DNA from: Amycolatopsis aidingensis
Lineage (GTDB): Bacteria; Actinomycetota; Actinomycetes; Mycobacteriales; Pseudonocardiaceae
Assembly (NCBI RefSeq): GCF_018885265.1
Contig: NZ_CP076538.1
Coordinates: 4,190,001-4,254,000 of the forward strand
Direction of reading: 5' to 3'
DNA length: 64,000 nucleotides
A program made the position numbers and the translations under genes. Under the pieces are notes generated by a model that was not told the DNA's origin, made no database searches, and was given only the letters and a program-made list of their open reading frames with translations. Shown one piece after another: positions 7,732 through 16,800 of the stretch. Each line of letters opens with the position of its first letter. Positions within the stretch are counted from its first letter, which is position 1.

Positions 7732-8748
7732 ATGAACACTCACCGGGTGGCCGTGCTGGTGCTGCCGGATGTGGTGCCCCTCGACCTCGCCATCCCGACC
7801 CAGATCTTCGCCGAGGAAGGCGGGATGCCCTACCGGCTCACGCTGTGCGGAACCGAACCGGGGCCGGTGCAGACGACAGCCGGATACGCCGTGCAGGTCG
7901 GCGCCGGGCTCGCCGCGGCGGCCAGGGCGGACACCATCGTGGTACCCGGTTACCAGCCCCATCTGCGCCAGGTACCGCCCGCGGTGTGCCGGCTGCTGAC
8001 CAGGGCACACGAGCGGGGCAAGCGGATCGTCTCCATCTGTACCGGTGCGTTCGCGCTGGCCGCGGCCGGGGTCCTGGACGGCCGCACCGCCACCACGCAC
8101 TGGATCGCCGCGGACGAGCTGGCCGAGCACTATCCTCGGGTGCGGGTCGACCCGGACGTGCTGTACGTGGACGAGGGCACGGTGCTCACCTCCGCCGGGA
8201 TCGCCGCGGGGATCGACCTGTGCTTGCACATCATCCGATGCGACCTTGGCGCCAGGACGGCCGACCGGGTGGCCAGGGCCATCGTGGCGGCGCCGCACCG
8301 GACCGGCGGACAGGCCCAGTACATCCGCAGGCCGCCCCCGCGGGAGGCCGGAACCTCGCTCGCCGACACCCTGGCCTGGGCCCGGCAGCGGCTGCACGAA
8401 CCGCTCACCGTCGCCGATCTCGCCGCGCACGCGCACGTCTCGCCCCGCACCCTGGCCCGGCGGTTCCTCGCCGAGACCGGGACCTCGCCGCTGCGCTGGC
8501 TGCTGACCGCACGGATCGACCTCGCCAGGCAGCTGCTGGAGAGCGGCGACCTGGGTATCACCCAGATCGCCCACTCCTGCGGGTTCGGTAGCGGACCCAA
8601 CCTGCGCAAGCACTTTCACCGGCTGGTCGGTACCTCACCCACCGCCTATCGTCAGTCGTTCGCCTTTACCGCCACGGACCCGGCGAGTTCCGGCTCGGCG
8701 ACAGCGCCTGGCTCCGCCGGTGCGCTCGAGGCGGTGCGGGTACGATAG
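7732..8748 (+). CDS. GlxA-family AraC-type transcriptional regulator
   Basis: The 338-residue protein has an N-terminal DJ-1/PfpI-like domain (about 1-170, with SICTGAFALAAAGVLDGR including the nucleophile-elbow Cys) and a C-terminal AraC DNA-binding domain with two helix-turn-helix units (TVADLAAHAHVSPRTLARRF and the ITQIAHSCGFGSGPNLRKHF region). Such proteins sense small molecules through the N-domain and regulate nearby genes; the divergent HD gene is the obvious target. The ATG at 7732 starts the conserved domain exactly. The last 26 residues are a low-complexity Ala/Ser tail that runs antisense through the end of the next gene: the two reading frames overlap by 97 bp at their 3' ends. 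Confidence 0.88.
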   Translation: MNTHRVAVLVLPDVVPLDLAIPTQIFAEEGGMPYRLTLCGTEPGPVQTTAGYAVQVGAGLAAAARADTIVVPGYQPHLRQVPPAVCRLLTRAHERGKRIVSICTGAFALAAAGVLDGRTATTHWIAADELAEHYPRVRVDPDVLYVDEGTVLTSAGIAAGIDLCLHIIRCDLGARTADRVARAIVAAPHRTGGQAQYIRRPPPREAGTSLADTLAWARQRLHEPLTVADLAAHAHVSPRTLARRFLAETGTSPLRWLLTARIDLARQLLESGDLGITQIAHSCGFGSGPNLRKHFHRLVGTSPTAYRQSFAFTATDPASSGSATAPGSAGALEAVRVR

Positions 8749-9401
8749 CTCGCCTCGACCGTGTGGCGTTCCCGCCACAGGTGGTAGACCGCGATGGCGA
8801 AGATGACCGAACCCACGACGTTGGCGATGAAGTGCCACCAGATCCGGTAGGTCCACAGCCCCGGCCCGGGGTCGAGGAAACCGAAGAAGGTGGACATGCC
8901 GATCGCCTGGTTGGCGCCGAGCGCGACGGTGAGAGTCAGCGCCACGTGCTCGAGCCCGTGGATACCCTGCATCCACACGCCCATCTTGCCCCACTTGCGG
9001 GCCTTGGTGTTGAGCGCCCGCTTGGTGATCAGCATGACGCCGACCAGCCCGGCGAGGAAGATGAAGTTGCCGGTCATGTGCAGGATCTCCATGCCGAGTG
9101 ACGGCTTGGAGGAGTCCACCACACCGAGCCCGTCCGCGAGCCCGGTGCCCCACGGCGTCATCCACGCCCGGTCATTCGGGTGGGCGACCCAGTAGCCCAC
9201 CTGCGCGAAATGTTCCTGAACATGGCCGAGCTGGCCGATGATCCCGAGAATGACCACGCCTGCCGAGCCGCGGAACAACCACGGGCGAACGGGGCCGCGG
9301 TTCGCGTACGCCAGCACGCCGACCGCCGCCCACATGGCGACGGCCCATAGCACGAGTAACACTGCCCCGAGTGTGTCCAGGGTCGAAGGAGCACCGCCCA
9401 C
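8652..9401 (-). CDS. His-rich integral membrane protein, DUF6008-like
   Basis: The 249-residue protein has about five hydrophobic segments, starting at LGAVLLVLWAVAMWAAVGVL. Several contain paired histidines or aromatic-His motifs: GHVQEHFAQVGYWVAHPN, ILHMTGNFIFL, GIHGLEHVALT and IWWHFIANV. This pattern suggests metal or heme coordination inside the membrane, as seen in small actinobacterial membrane families such as DUF6008; the family name is from memory and not verified. The C-terminal 30 residues are Ala/Glu-rich and lie in the part that overlaps the convergent regulator gene. The gene stands alone, with 238 bp upstream of it before the carboxypeptidase gene. Function unknown. Confidence 0.7.
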   Translation of the reverse strand: MGGAPSTLDTLGAVLLVLWAVAMWAAVGVLAYANRGPVRPWLFRGSAGVVILGIIGQLGHVQEHFAQVGYWVAHPNDRAWMTPWGTGLADGLGVVDSSKPSLGMEILHMTGNFIFLAGLVGVMLITKRALNTKARKWGKMGVWMQGIHGLEHVALTLTVALGANQAIGMSTFFGFLDPGPGLWTYRIWWHFIANVVGSVIFAIAVYHLWRERHTVEASYRTRTASSAPAEPGAVAEPELAGSVAVKAND

Positions 9402-9580
9402 GACCTAACCTCCCTACACCGACGGTAAGTCTACGTATCGCCGTTCCAGACTTCGCCGGATACGCAACGGGGAGCAACTTCCAGGTTGCGCTGCGTCGCG
9501 TACGCGATAACTAGGTAGGCCACCTAATGTTCCCCCGATTGCATGCGATGGGCGGCCACAGCGAGGCTCGCAGGGCCCTG

Positions 9581-9613
9581 CGGCATACGGCGGCCGGCAC
9601 GCGCCGTATGCCG
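9581..9613 (+). promoter_or_regulatory. 12-bp perfect hairpin in the carboxypeptidase leader
   Basis: CGGCATACGGCG at 9581-9592 is the exact reverse complement of 9602-9613, with a 9-base spacer. It lies 26 bp before the ATG of the M14 gene and 13 bp before its GGAGGT ribosome site. It could be an operator for a dimeric regulator or an mRNA structure controlling this exported protease. Confidence 0.6.
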
Positions 9614-9639
9614 GATTCAGCTATCCGGAGGTCGCAGAC

Positions 9640-11454
9640 ATGTTCCGAAGACTGCTTCCCCTCGCCATGGGGTTCGCGCTACTGGCGCCACCGGCGGTCA
9701 CCATCGCCGAAACCCAGCAGGACGAACCGGCTCCCGCCGATCCGGGGGTCTACCTGGTGCGGGGCGCGGACACCCGGGACGAGCGCACGAGCGTCGCGCG
9801 TACCGGTGCCGCGATCGACGAGATCGGCGCCGACCACGTCCTGGTCTCCGCGCTGCCGGGTGAGGCGGCCGCGATCGGGGAACTCGGTTTCGAGGTCACC
9901 CGGCAGGCGAGCGCGATGGACTTCCCGCCATCGGACTCCGGCTACCACAACTACGACGAGCTGCGCACCGAGCTCGACCGGATCGCCGCCGACCACCCCG
10001 GCCTCGTCGAACTCGGCAGCATCGGGCAGTCCTACGAGGGCCGGGAGCTGCCGCTGGTGAAGATCAGCGACAACGTGGCCACCGACGAGGACGAGCCGGA
10101 GGTGCTGTTCACCTCCAACCAGCACGCCCGCGAACACCTCACCGCGGAGATGGCGCTGTACATCGCGAACCTGCTCACCGATTCGCATGGCAGCGACGAC
10201 CAGATCACCCGCCTGGTGAACCAGCGGGAGATCTGGATCATCCCGATGGCCAATCCGGACGGGGTGGAGTACGACGTGGCCACCGGCCAGTATCGCTCCT
10301 GGCGGAAGAACCGGCAGCCGAACGGCGGCTCGACCGGAACCGACATGAACCGCAACTGGGACTACAAGTGGGGCTGCTGCGGCGGTTCCTCCGGCAACCC
10401 GGCGAGCAACACCTACCGCGGCCCCAGCGCCGAGTCCACCCCGGAGGTCAACGCGATCGCGGACTTCGTGCGCGGCCGCGTCGTCGGCGGTACCCAGCAG
10501 ATCACGGCGCATATCGACTTCCACACCTACAGCGAGCTGGTGCTGTGGCCGATGGGCTACACCTATGACGACACCGGCCCGGACATGCCGCGGGACGCGC
10601 ACGACACGTTCGAGACCATCGGCAGGGAGATGGCGGCCACCAACAACTACACGCCGCAACAGTCCAGCGACCTGTACATCACCGACGGTTCGGTCAACGA
10701 CTGGATGTGGGCAGTGCAGGACATCTTCTCCTTCACCTTCGAGATGTACCCGCGCAGCTCGAACCCCGGTTTCTACCCGCCGGACGAGGTGATCGACCGG
10801 GAGACCGCGCGTAACCGAGAAGCCGTCCTCTCGCTGCTCGACTACGCCGACTGCCCCTACCGCGCCATCGGCAAGCAGGACCAGTACTGCGGCTCGGACG
10901 AGCCGGGGGCGCCGACCGCGGAGTTCACCGAACAGTGCTCGGAGACCGAACCGTCCTGCACCTTCGACGCGAGCGCTTCGCGGGACCCGGACGGCACAAT
11001 CGAGTCCTACGCCTGGGACTTCGGGGACGGCAACACCGGTACCGGGGTACGTCCGGGTCACACCTACGCACAGCCGGGTGAGTACACCGTGACCTTGACG
11101 GTGACCGATGACGCGGGCAACACCGACGAGGCGACCCGCACGGTCACCGCCGGCAGCCCGCCCGACACCGGGGAGCCGCCCGCGGCCGCGTTCACCGTGG
11201 ACTGCTACTACGACGAATGTTCCTTCGACGCATCCGGCAGCACCGACCCCGATAGTGACATCGCGTCCTATGCCTGGGACTTCGGGGACGGCCGGTCGGG
11301 TACGGGCGCGGCTGCGAGCCACCGCTACCCGGCGCAGTCCGCCTCCTACACCGTCGAGCTGACCGTGACCGATGCGGCGGGCAACAGCGACAACGCCACC
11401 CGTCCCGTGCAGTGCTGGAACTTCGGCAGCAGAGCCTTCTGCTTCGCCGGCTGA
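9640..11454 (+). CDS. Secreted M14 zinc carboxypeptidase with two PKD domains
   Basis: The 604-residue preprotein starts with a signal peptide ([18 protein letters not shown], cleavage probably after TIA). The propeptide-like region is followed by an M14 peptidase domain from about residue 100: zinc ligands His162 and Glu165 (NQHAREH) and His295 (DFHTYSE), substrate-binding MNRNW, and catalytic Glu368 (FTFEMYP). After that come two PKD domains (about 428-500 and 508-590), each with the YAWDFGDG signature, and a short Cys-containing tail. Such enzymes remove C-terminal residues from extracellular peptides, and PKD domains aid binding to protein or polysaccharide surfaces. GGAGGT at 9627-9632 supports the start. 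An inverted repeat sits in the leader. Confidence 0.93.
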   Translation: MFRRLLPLAMGFALLAPPAVTIAETQQDEPAPADPGVYLVRGADTRDERTSVARTGAAIDEIGADHVLVSALPGEAAAIGELGFEVTRQASAMDFPPSDSGYHNYDELRTELDRIAADHPGLVELGSIGQSYEGRELPLVKISDNVATDEDEPEVLFTSNQHAREHLTAEMALYIANLLTDSHGSDDQITRLVNQREIWIIPMANPDGVEYDVATGQYRSWRKNRQPNGGSTGTDMNRNWDYKWGCCGGSSGNPASNTYRGPSAESTPEVNAIADFVRGRVVGGTQQITAHIDFHTYSELVLWPMGYTYDDTGPDMPRDAHDTFETIGREMAATNNYTPQQSSDLYITDGSVNDWMWAVQDIFSFTFEMYPRSSNPGFYPPDEVIDRETARNREAVLSLLDYADCPYRAIGKQDQYCGSDEPGAPTAEFTEQCSETEPSCTFDASASRDPDGTIESYAWDFGDGNTGTGVRPGHTYAQPGEYTVTLTVTDDAGNTDEATRTVTAGSPPDTGEPPAAAFTVDCYYDECSFDASGSTDPDSDIASYAWDFGDGRSGTGAAASHRYPAQSASYTVELTVTDAAGNSDNATRPVQCWNFGSRAFCFAG

Positions 11455-11461
11455 CCACCCG

Positions 11462-11569
11462 CCGCTGTGAGTGGCCCGCCCACCCGTCTCCCACCACCAC
11501 CCAGACGGAGGCGCTGACGCGCCACTGTGTTCCCTGTATTCCCCGCAGGGAACGGGCCACTCACAGCGG
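11462..11569. repeat. 17-bp perfect inverted repeat between convergent genes
   Basis: CCGCTGTGAGTGGCCCG at 11462-11478 is the exact reverse complement of 11553-11569, with a 74-bp spacer that also contains a GC-rich imperfect hairpin. The element fills the gap between the M14 gene and a convergent small gene, its last base touching the latter's stop. The core GTGAGTGGCC resembles intergenic palindromes I recall from Pseudonocardiaceae genomes. It may be a bidirectional terminator or a dispersed repeat. Confidence 0.7.
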
Positions 11570-11965
11570 TCAGTCCTCGAGGGCCCGGAGCAGCCAGGGT
11601 GCCTCGTCTGGATGGAGCCGCAGCTCGATGCGGCCGTCCGCGGAGCACAGGGTGACGGCCTTGCGGTCCGCCGCCTGCAATGTCAGTCCCTCCGGCCGGA
11701 ACGCGACCAGTTGCCGCTGGCCCTTGCCCCGCCAGGTGACGCCTTCCCCACCGCCGACGGCAACGTGGCCTTCCTGCTCCCGCCCACCCGTACGATCAGG
11801 GTCCCGCAGCACGGCATAGAGCTCGGCCCGCTCACCACGGGCCAGCGCCGCCTGCCGCGCGCGGCGCCGCCGCCGTTCCCACAACTCGTGCAGGTCGAGC
11901 ATGCTCGCGAGGTGCCCGGCAAGGACCACCAGGCCGCGGAACACGGCTGCCAGCAACTCGGACAT
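11570..11965 (-). CDS. Hypothetical protein, 131 residues
   Basis: I do not recognise this protein. The N-terminal 30 residues could form an amphipathic or weakly hydrophobic helix (LLAAVFRGLVVLAGHLASML), followed by an Arg-rich stretch (WERRRRRARQAA) and a C-terminal half with predicted beta character (VTWRGKGQRQLVAFRPEGLTLQ). No signal peptide or catalytic motif is visible. Third positions are strongly G/C, which supports coding. No clear ribosome site precedes the ATG at 11965. It is transcribed in the same direction as the two reductase genes behind it, whose last stop is 26 bp upstream, so it may be the third gene of that operon. Confidence 0.55.
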   Translation of the reverse strand: MSELLAAVFRGLVVLAGHLASMLDLHELWERRRRRARQAALARGERAELYAVLRDPDRTGGREQEGHVAVGGGEGVTWRGKGQRQLVAFRPEGLTLQAADRKAVTLCSADGRIELRLHPDEAPWLLRALED

Positions 11966-11991
11966 GCATCAAGAGATACCAGGGGATGGTT

Positions 11992-12867
11992 TCAGGGTGT
12001 GCGGATGACCTCGTAGAGGCTGGTCCAGCCGCTGCGGCCGTGGCCTGCGGCGATGGCCCGGTCGTAGTGCGCCTTCACCGCGGCCGGCAGGGCGAGGTCG
12101 ATCCCGGCGTCCTTGCTGGCGCCGAGGATGTGCTCGGCCGTCGCGCCCATCATAGTCACGTTGGCCAGCTCACCGGGATAGCTGCGCTGGTCGATCTCCC
12201 TGGCCGAGTCGGTCAGGTACGAGGACAGGGTGTCCATGAACCCGGCCGCGTAGGGCTGGAAGGTCTCCGCGGACACCCCCGCGGTGCCGACCAGCGCCGC
12301 CGCGTGCAGGTAGGCCGAGAGCGAGGTCAGGAAGATGTCCAGCAGCGCCTGGTAGTACAGCTGCGCGAGCCGGTGGTCCGCGCCGCGGTAGTCGGCCTTC
12401 CCGAGCAACCGCAGCGTCGGCTCGTGCGCGTCGAACGCCTCCCGCGGACCGCTGTAGAACACCAGCGAGCCGTCCTTGCCCACCAACGGGGCCGGCACCA
12501 TGACACCACCCACGATCAACTGGGCGTCCCGCTCGGCCAGCCATTCCGCCGCCACGGCGGTGCGCTGCGGGGTGTCCGAGCTCAGGTTGACCACCACCCG
12601 GCCGGACAGCGCCGTGCCCGCCGGGGCAAGCACGTCGTACATGGCCTGGTAGTCGGTCAGGCTGAGCAGGACGAGCTCGTTCGCCGCCACCGCGTCCCGA
12701 ACCGTGGCCGCCAGGGTCGCGCCCTCAGCCACCAGGTCCTCGGCCCGGCTCGGGGTGCGGTTCCACACGGTGACCGGATGCCCGGCCGCAAGGAAGGTCC
12801 GCGCCATGGCCTGCCCCATCGGTCCCAGGCCGATCACGGTCACCGGCGTCTGTGCGTTGGTGCTCAT
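11992..12867 (-). CDS. Imine-reductase-like NADPH oxidoreductase, Tyr type
   Basis: The 291-residue protein has a 6-phosphogluconate-dehydrogenase-type Rossmann domain (VIGLGPMGQAMARTFL, then NRTPSRAEDL, which favours NADPH) and an all-helical C-terminal dimer domain. The signature after the Rossmann part reads GADHRLAQLYYQALLDIF, the imine reductase/reductive aminase motif, with Tyr172 where beta-hydroxyacid dehydrogenases have the catalytic Lys. Imine reductases with Tyr at this position form the so-called Y type. The ATG overlaps the stop of the upstream paralog by 4 bp (ATGA), so the two are translationally coupled. The physiological substrate is unknown; a cyclic imine or an aldehyde-amine pair is possible. 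Confidence 0.82.
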   Translation of the reverse strand: MSTNAQTPVTVIGLGPMGQAMARTFLAAGHPVTVWNRTPSRAEDLVAEGATLAATVRDAVAANELVLLSLTDYQAMYDVLAPAGTALSGRVVVNLSSDTPQRTAVAAEWLAERDAQLIVGGVMVPAPLVGKDGSLVFYSGPREAFDAHEPTLRLLGKADYRGADHRLAQLYYQALLDIFLTSLSAYLHAAALVGTAGVSAETFQPYAAGFMDTLSSYLTDSAREIDQRSYPGELANVTMMGATAEHILGASKDAGIDLALPAAVKAHYDRAIAAGHGRSGWTSLYEVIRTP

Positions 12868-13766
12868 GGTGTCTTGCTCCGTTCCGTCGTTGCCTTCCCG
12901 AGCAGCTCGATCACGCTGCTGAGGTCCTCGTGCCCATGTCCCTGCGCCACCCGGCGTTCCATCAGCGGACCCAGCGGCGCCAGCAACTCGGCGCTGATGC
13001 CCTGTTCCCGCGCGGCGATGAGGTGGTTGCCGAAACCGGCCGACTGCATGCCGAGGTTGGAAACCACCCCGGTGGCGTAATCGCCGGTGCCGACCCGGCC
13101 CGCAGTCTCCTGGACGAACCCGCTCATGCTGCCCAACCACTCGTTCAGCAGCGGGGCGAAGGCTCCCGGCTCGACGCCCGCGCTGCGGACCAGCGCGAAG
13201 GCATGCAGCACGCCCATGGTCATCCCGTACATGCCGCCCAGCAGGGCCAGGTCGTACACCGCCGCGAGGCCGGGTTCGGTGCCGACGAACCGGCTGTCGG
13301 CGAGCAGATCCAGCGCCTGCCGGTGCCGGTCGAAGGCCGCTCGGGAGCCGCTGTACAGGATGAAGGCCTGCGGCGTTCCGATCATCGGCGGGACGGCCAT
13401 GATCCCGCCGTCCAGGTAGTCCGCGCCCTGCTCGCGTACCCGGCCTGCCAGCTTCCTGGCCTGGCCGGGGGTGCCGTTGGTCAGGTTCGCCACGGTCCGG
13501 CCCGCGAGCGCGGCGCCGACCGGGTGCAGCACCTCACGCACGGACGCCTCGTCCAGCAGACAGACCAGTACCAGCTCGCTCGCGCCGATCGCCTCGGCGG
13601 CCGTGCCTGCCGGGGTGGCTCCCTTCTCGGCCAGCACCTCCGCCTTGGCGGGTGAGCGGTTCCATACCGCCGTCGGATGGCCCGCCGCCAGCAGGGTCTC
13701 GGCCAGCGCGGTACCCATCGCGCCGAGGCCGAGCACCGTCACGGCGGGTTTGTCGGGGTGAGACAT
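12864..13766 (-). CDS. Imine-reductase-like NADPH oxidoreductase, Asp type
   Basis: The 300-residue paralog of the next gene has the same order: Rossmann loop VLGLGAMGTALAETLL, NRSPAKAEVL, and helical C-domain. Its signature reads GTEPGLAAVYDLALLGG, with Asp172 at the position occupied by Tyr172 in the partner. Asp at this site is the other major imine-reductase type, usually with opposite stereopreference. GGAG lies 8 bp before the ATG at 13766. It is the first gene of the pair and is divergent from the large BTAD regulator gene across 116 bp, which suggests that regulator may control the pair. The two proteins could form homo- or heterodimers. Confidence 0.83.
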   Translation of the reverse strand: MSHPDKPAVTVLGLGAMGTALAETLLAAGHPTAVWNRSPAKAEVLAEKGATPAGTAAEAIGASELVLVCLLDEASVREVLHPVGAALAGRTVANLTNGTPGQARKLAGRVREQGADYLDGGIMAVPPMIGTPQAFILYSGSRAAFDRHRQALDLLADSRFVGTEPGLAAVYDLALLGGMYGMTMGVLHAFALVRSAGVEPGAFAPLLNEWLGSMSGFVQETAGRVGTGDYATGVVSNLGMQSAGFGNHLIAAREQGISAELLAPLGPLMERRVAQGHGHEDLSSVIELLGKATTERSKTP

Positions 13767-13882
13767 ACGTTCCGCTCCGCTCTCCTTCGTGCTTGACGAG
13801 ACCCACGCTGCCCGCGGCCGCGCATGGTTCGCTGCGGGTCCGCGCACGGTCCGCTGTCGGTGCGCCGGGTTACTGTCGACAG

Positions 13883-16800
13883 GTGCGATTCGGGGTGCTG
13901 GGGCCGCTGGCGGTGTGGGCCGGGGACGGGAGCACGGTGCGCGTACCCGAGTCCAAGGTGCGCGCCCTGCTGGCGAACCTGCTCATCCAGGAGGGCAGGC
14001 CGGTCTCCGCCGACCGGCTCGCCGAGGACCTGTGGGGCGACCAGCCGCCCGGCAACCCCGGGAACACGCTGCAGACCAAGGTCTCGCAGCTGCGCCGGGC
14101 ACTGGACCGGGCCGAACCGGGCGCCAGGGGGATGGTGGTACACGGGCCGGCCGGCTACCGGCTGGACCTCCCGCCGGATGCGCTGGACCTGCATCGCTTC
14201 CGCGCGCTGACCGCGAGCGCGCAGGCCGACGACGATCCGCGGCGGCGAGTTGACCTGCTGTCCGAGGCACTCGCGCTGTGGCGGGGCCCGGCCCTGGCCG
14301 ATTTCGCCGACGAGCCGTTCGCCGCGGCCGCCATCCAGCGGCTCGAGGAGGGCCGGCTGGTCGCGGTGGAGGAACGGGCACAGGCACGGCTGGAGCTCGG
14401 CGAGCACGGCCCGCTCCTCGGTGAGCTGGGTGACCTCGTCGCGCGGCACCCGTTACGGGAGCGGCTGCGCGCGCTGCAGCTGCGCGCCCTGTACCTGGCT
14501 GGCAGGCAGGGCGAGGCGCTGGCGGGCTATGCCGAGGTACGCGGGCTCCTCGCCGGGGAACTCGGCCTGGACCCGGGCCCGGAGCTGGCCGCCGTGCATC
14601 AGGCCATCCTGCGGCAGGACCCGGCGCTGGGCGCCACGTCCGGGCCGGCGACCAGGGCACGCACCAACCTTCCCGCGCCGCTGACCGAGCTGGTGGGCCG
14701 GGCGGAGGCGGTGCGCTCGGTCGCGATGCTGGTGGAACGCCACCGGCTGGTCACCCTCACCGGTCCGGGCGGGGTGGGCAAGACCAGCCTCGCGGTGGAG
14801 ACCGCGCGCGGACTCGACGCGGTGGCCCCGGACGGGGTATGGCTGGTGGAACTGGCCGGGTTGGACCGGCAGTCGTGCGTGCCGCATTCCTGCACCGGGG
14901 AGGACTGGATCGCGCAGTTGGTCGCGGCCGAGCTCGGGGTCAGGGAGGACACCGCGGGCGATGCCGAGCTCCCGGCGGGACCGGCCGGGCTCGCGCAGCG
15001 GCTCGCCGAGGTGCTGCGGGACAGGGCGATGCTGCTGATGCTGGACAACTGCGAGCAGCTGACCGAGCCGATCGCCGCGCTGGCCGCGCGGCTGCTGCGC
15101 ACGGTCCCAGGGATGCGCATCCTTGCCACCAGTCAGGAACCACTCGGGGTCGCCGCCGAGGTGATCTGGACCGTGCCACCGCTGGACGTCCCAGGGCAGG
15201 ACGCCGAGACCGACCCGCGAGAGTTCAGCGCGGTGCGCCTGTTCGCGGCGCGGGCCGCGGCGACCGCGCCCGGGTTCGTGCTGGACCGGGACACCGCCGC
15301 CGCGGTGGCCACGATCTGCCGCAGGCTGGACGGGATACCGCTGGCGCTGGAGCTGGCCGCCACCCGGGTGCGCACCCTCGGCGTGCATGAGTTGCTGGCC
15401 CGGCTGGACGACCGGTTCCGCCTGCTGGCCGCCGGGCGCCGGGACGCCCCGGCCAGGCAGCGCACGCTGCGCGCGATGATCGACTGGAGCTGGGAGCTGC
15501 TCACCCCGGCCGAACGGATCGTGCTGCGCAGGCTCGCGGTGCACGCCGAGGGATGTGGCCTGGAGGCGGCGGAAACGGTGTGCGCGGGCGATGGGGTCCG
15601 GCCGGAGGAGGTGCTGGACCTGCTGGCGCGGCTGGTCGACCGCTCCCTGGTGGTCAGCCAGCCCGATGCGGGTTCCGGACCCCGGTACCGGCTGCTGGAG
15701 TCGGTCGCGGCCTACTGCCTGGAGCGGGTCCGGGAGGCGGACGAGTCACAGCGGCTGCTGCTGCGGCACGCCGAGTACTACGGCTGCCTTGCCGAGCGCG
15801 CCGACCCGCTGCTGCGTGGGCCTGGGCAACGCCGCTGGCTGGACCGGCTCGACGTCGAGACGGCGAACCTGCGGACCGCACTGGACACCGCGGTCCGGCA
15901 GGGTGCCGCCGGGCTGGCGCTGCGCCTGGTCAACGCGCTGACCTGGTACTGGTTCCTGCGCGGGCGGATCAGGGAGGCCCGGCGCTCGCTGCGCACGGCG
16001 CTCGCCGCGCCCGGAGCTGCCCCCGCCACCGCACGGTCCATCGCCGAGGCATGGGAGGCGGGTCTCGCGGTGCTGGCAGGAGCCCGGGTTCCCGAGGTGG
16101 TCAAGGACGGCGTCGCCGCCGCGGAGGCGATCGACGAGCCGTTGCCGCGGGCGCGGGCGCTATGGTTCCTCGGCTATGTGCTGACCACTGTCGCCGACCG
16201 CTCCGCGGAGGACCTCACCGCGCGGGCGCTCGCCGAGTTCCGCGACCGGGACGACCGGTGGGGTGTCGCCGCCGCGCTCTGCGACCGGGTGAGCCAGGCG
16301 ATCGGGCGTGGCGAGTTCACCGGAGCCCGGCGGGACGCGGCGGCGGGCGCCGAGTTGTTCCAGGGTCTCGGTGACCGCTGGGGGCAGCTGCAGTCCTCGT
16401 TCGCACTCGGCGTACTCGCCGAGGCCTCCGGCGAGTACGAGGAGGCGGCGCGCCTGCATCGGGCGGGGCTGGGCATGGCCGAGGAGCTCGGGCTGTGGCC
16501 GGAGGTGTCCTATCAGCTGTCCTGGCTCGGCCGGATCGCGCTGCTCACCGGGGATTTCGCCGAAGCGAGGCGATTCCACGAGCGCGCCATGCGCCTGGCC
16601 GCCGAGCAGGGTTTCACCCCGGGTGAGATGTACGCGGAGACCGGGCTCGCGCTCGGAGCGCGCCGGGAGGGCAGGCTGGCGGATGCCGAGCGGCACCTGC
16701 GGCGGGTGCTGGAGTGGCATCGCGAGGTGGGTTTCGAACCAGCGGGTGCGCTGATCCTGGACGAGCTCGGGTTCGTCGCCGAACAGCGTGGGGAGCCGGA

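Noticed and set aside
9679..11322. Long open frame on the minus strand opposite the M14 gene
   Set aside because: It mirrors the G/C third-position bias of the real gene, has no family resemblance, and the plus strand has a signal peptide, complete catalytic residues and a ribosome site.
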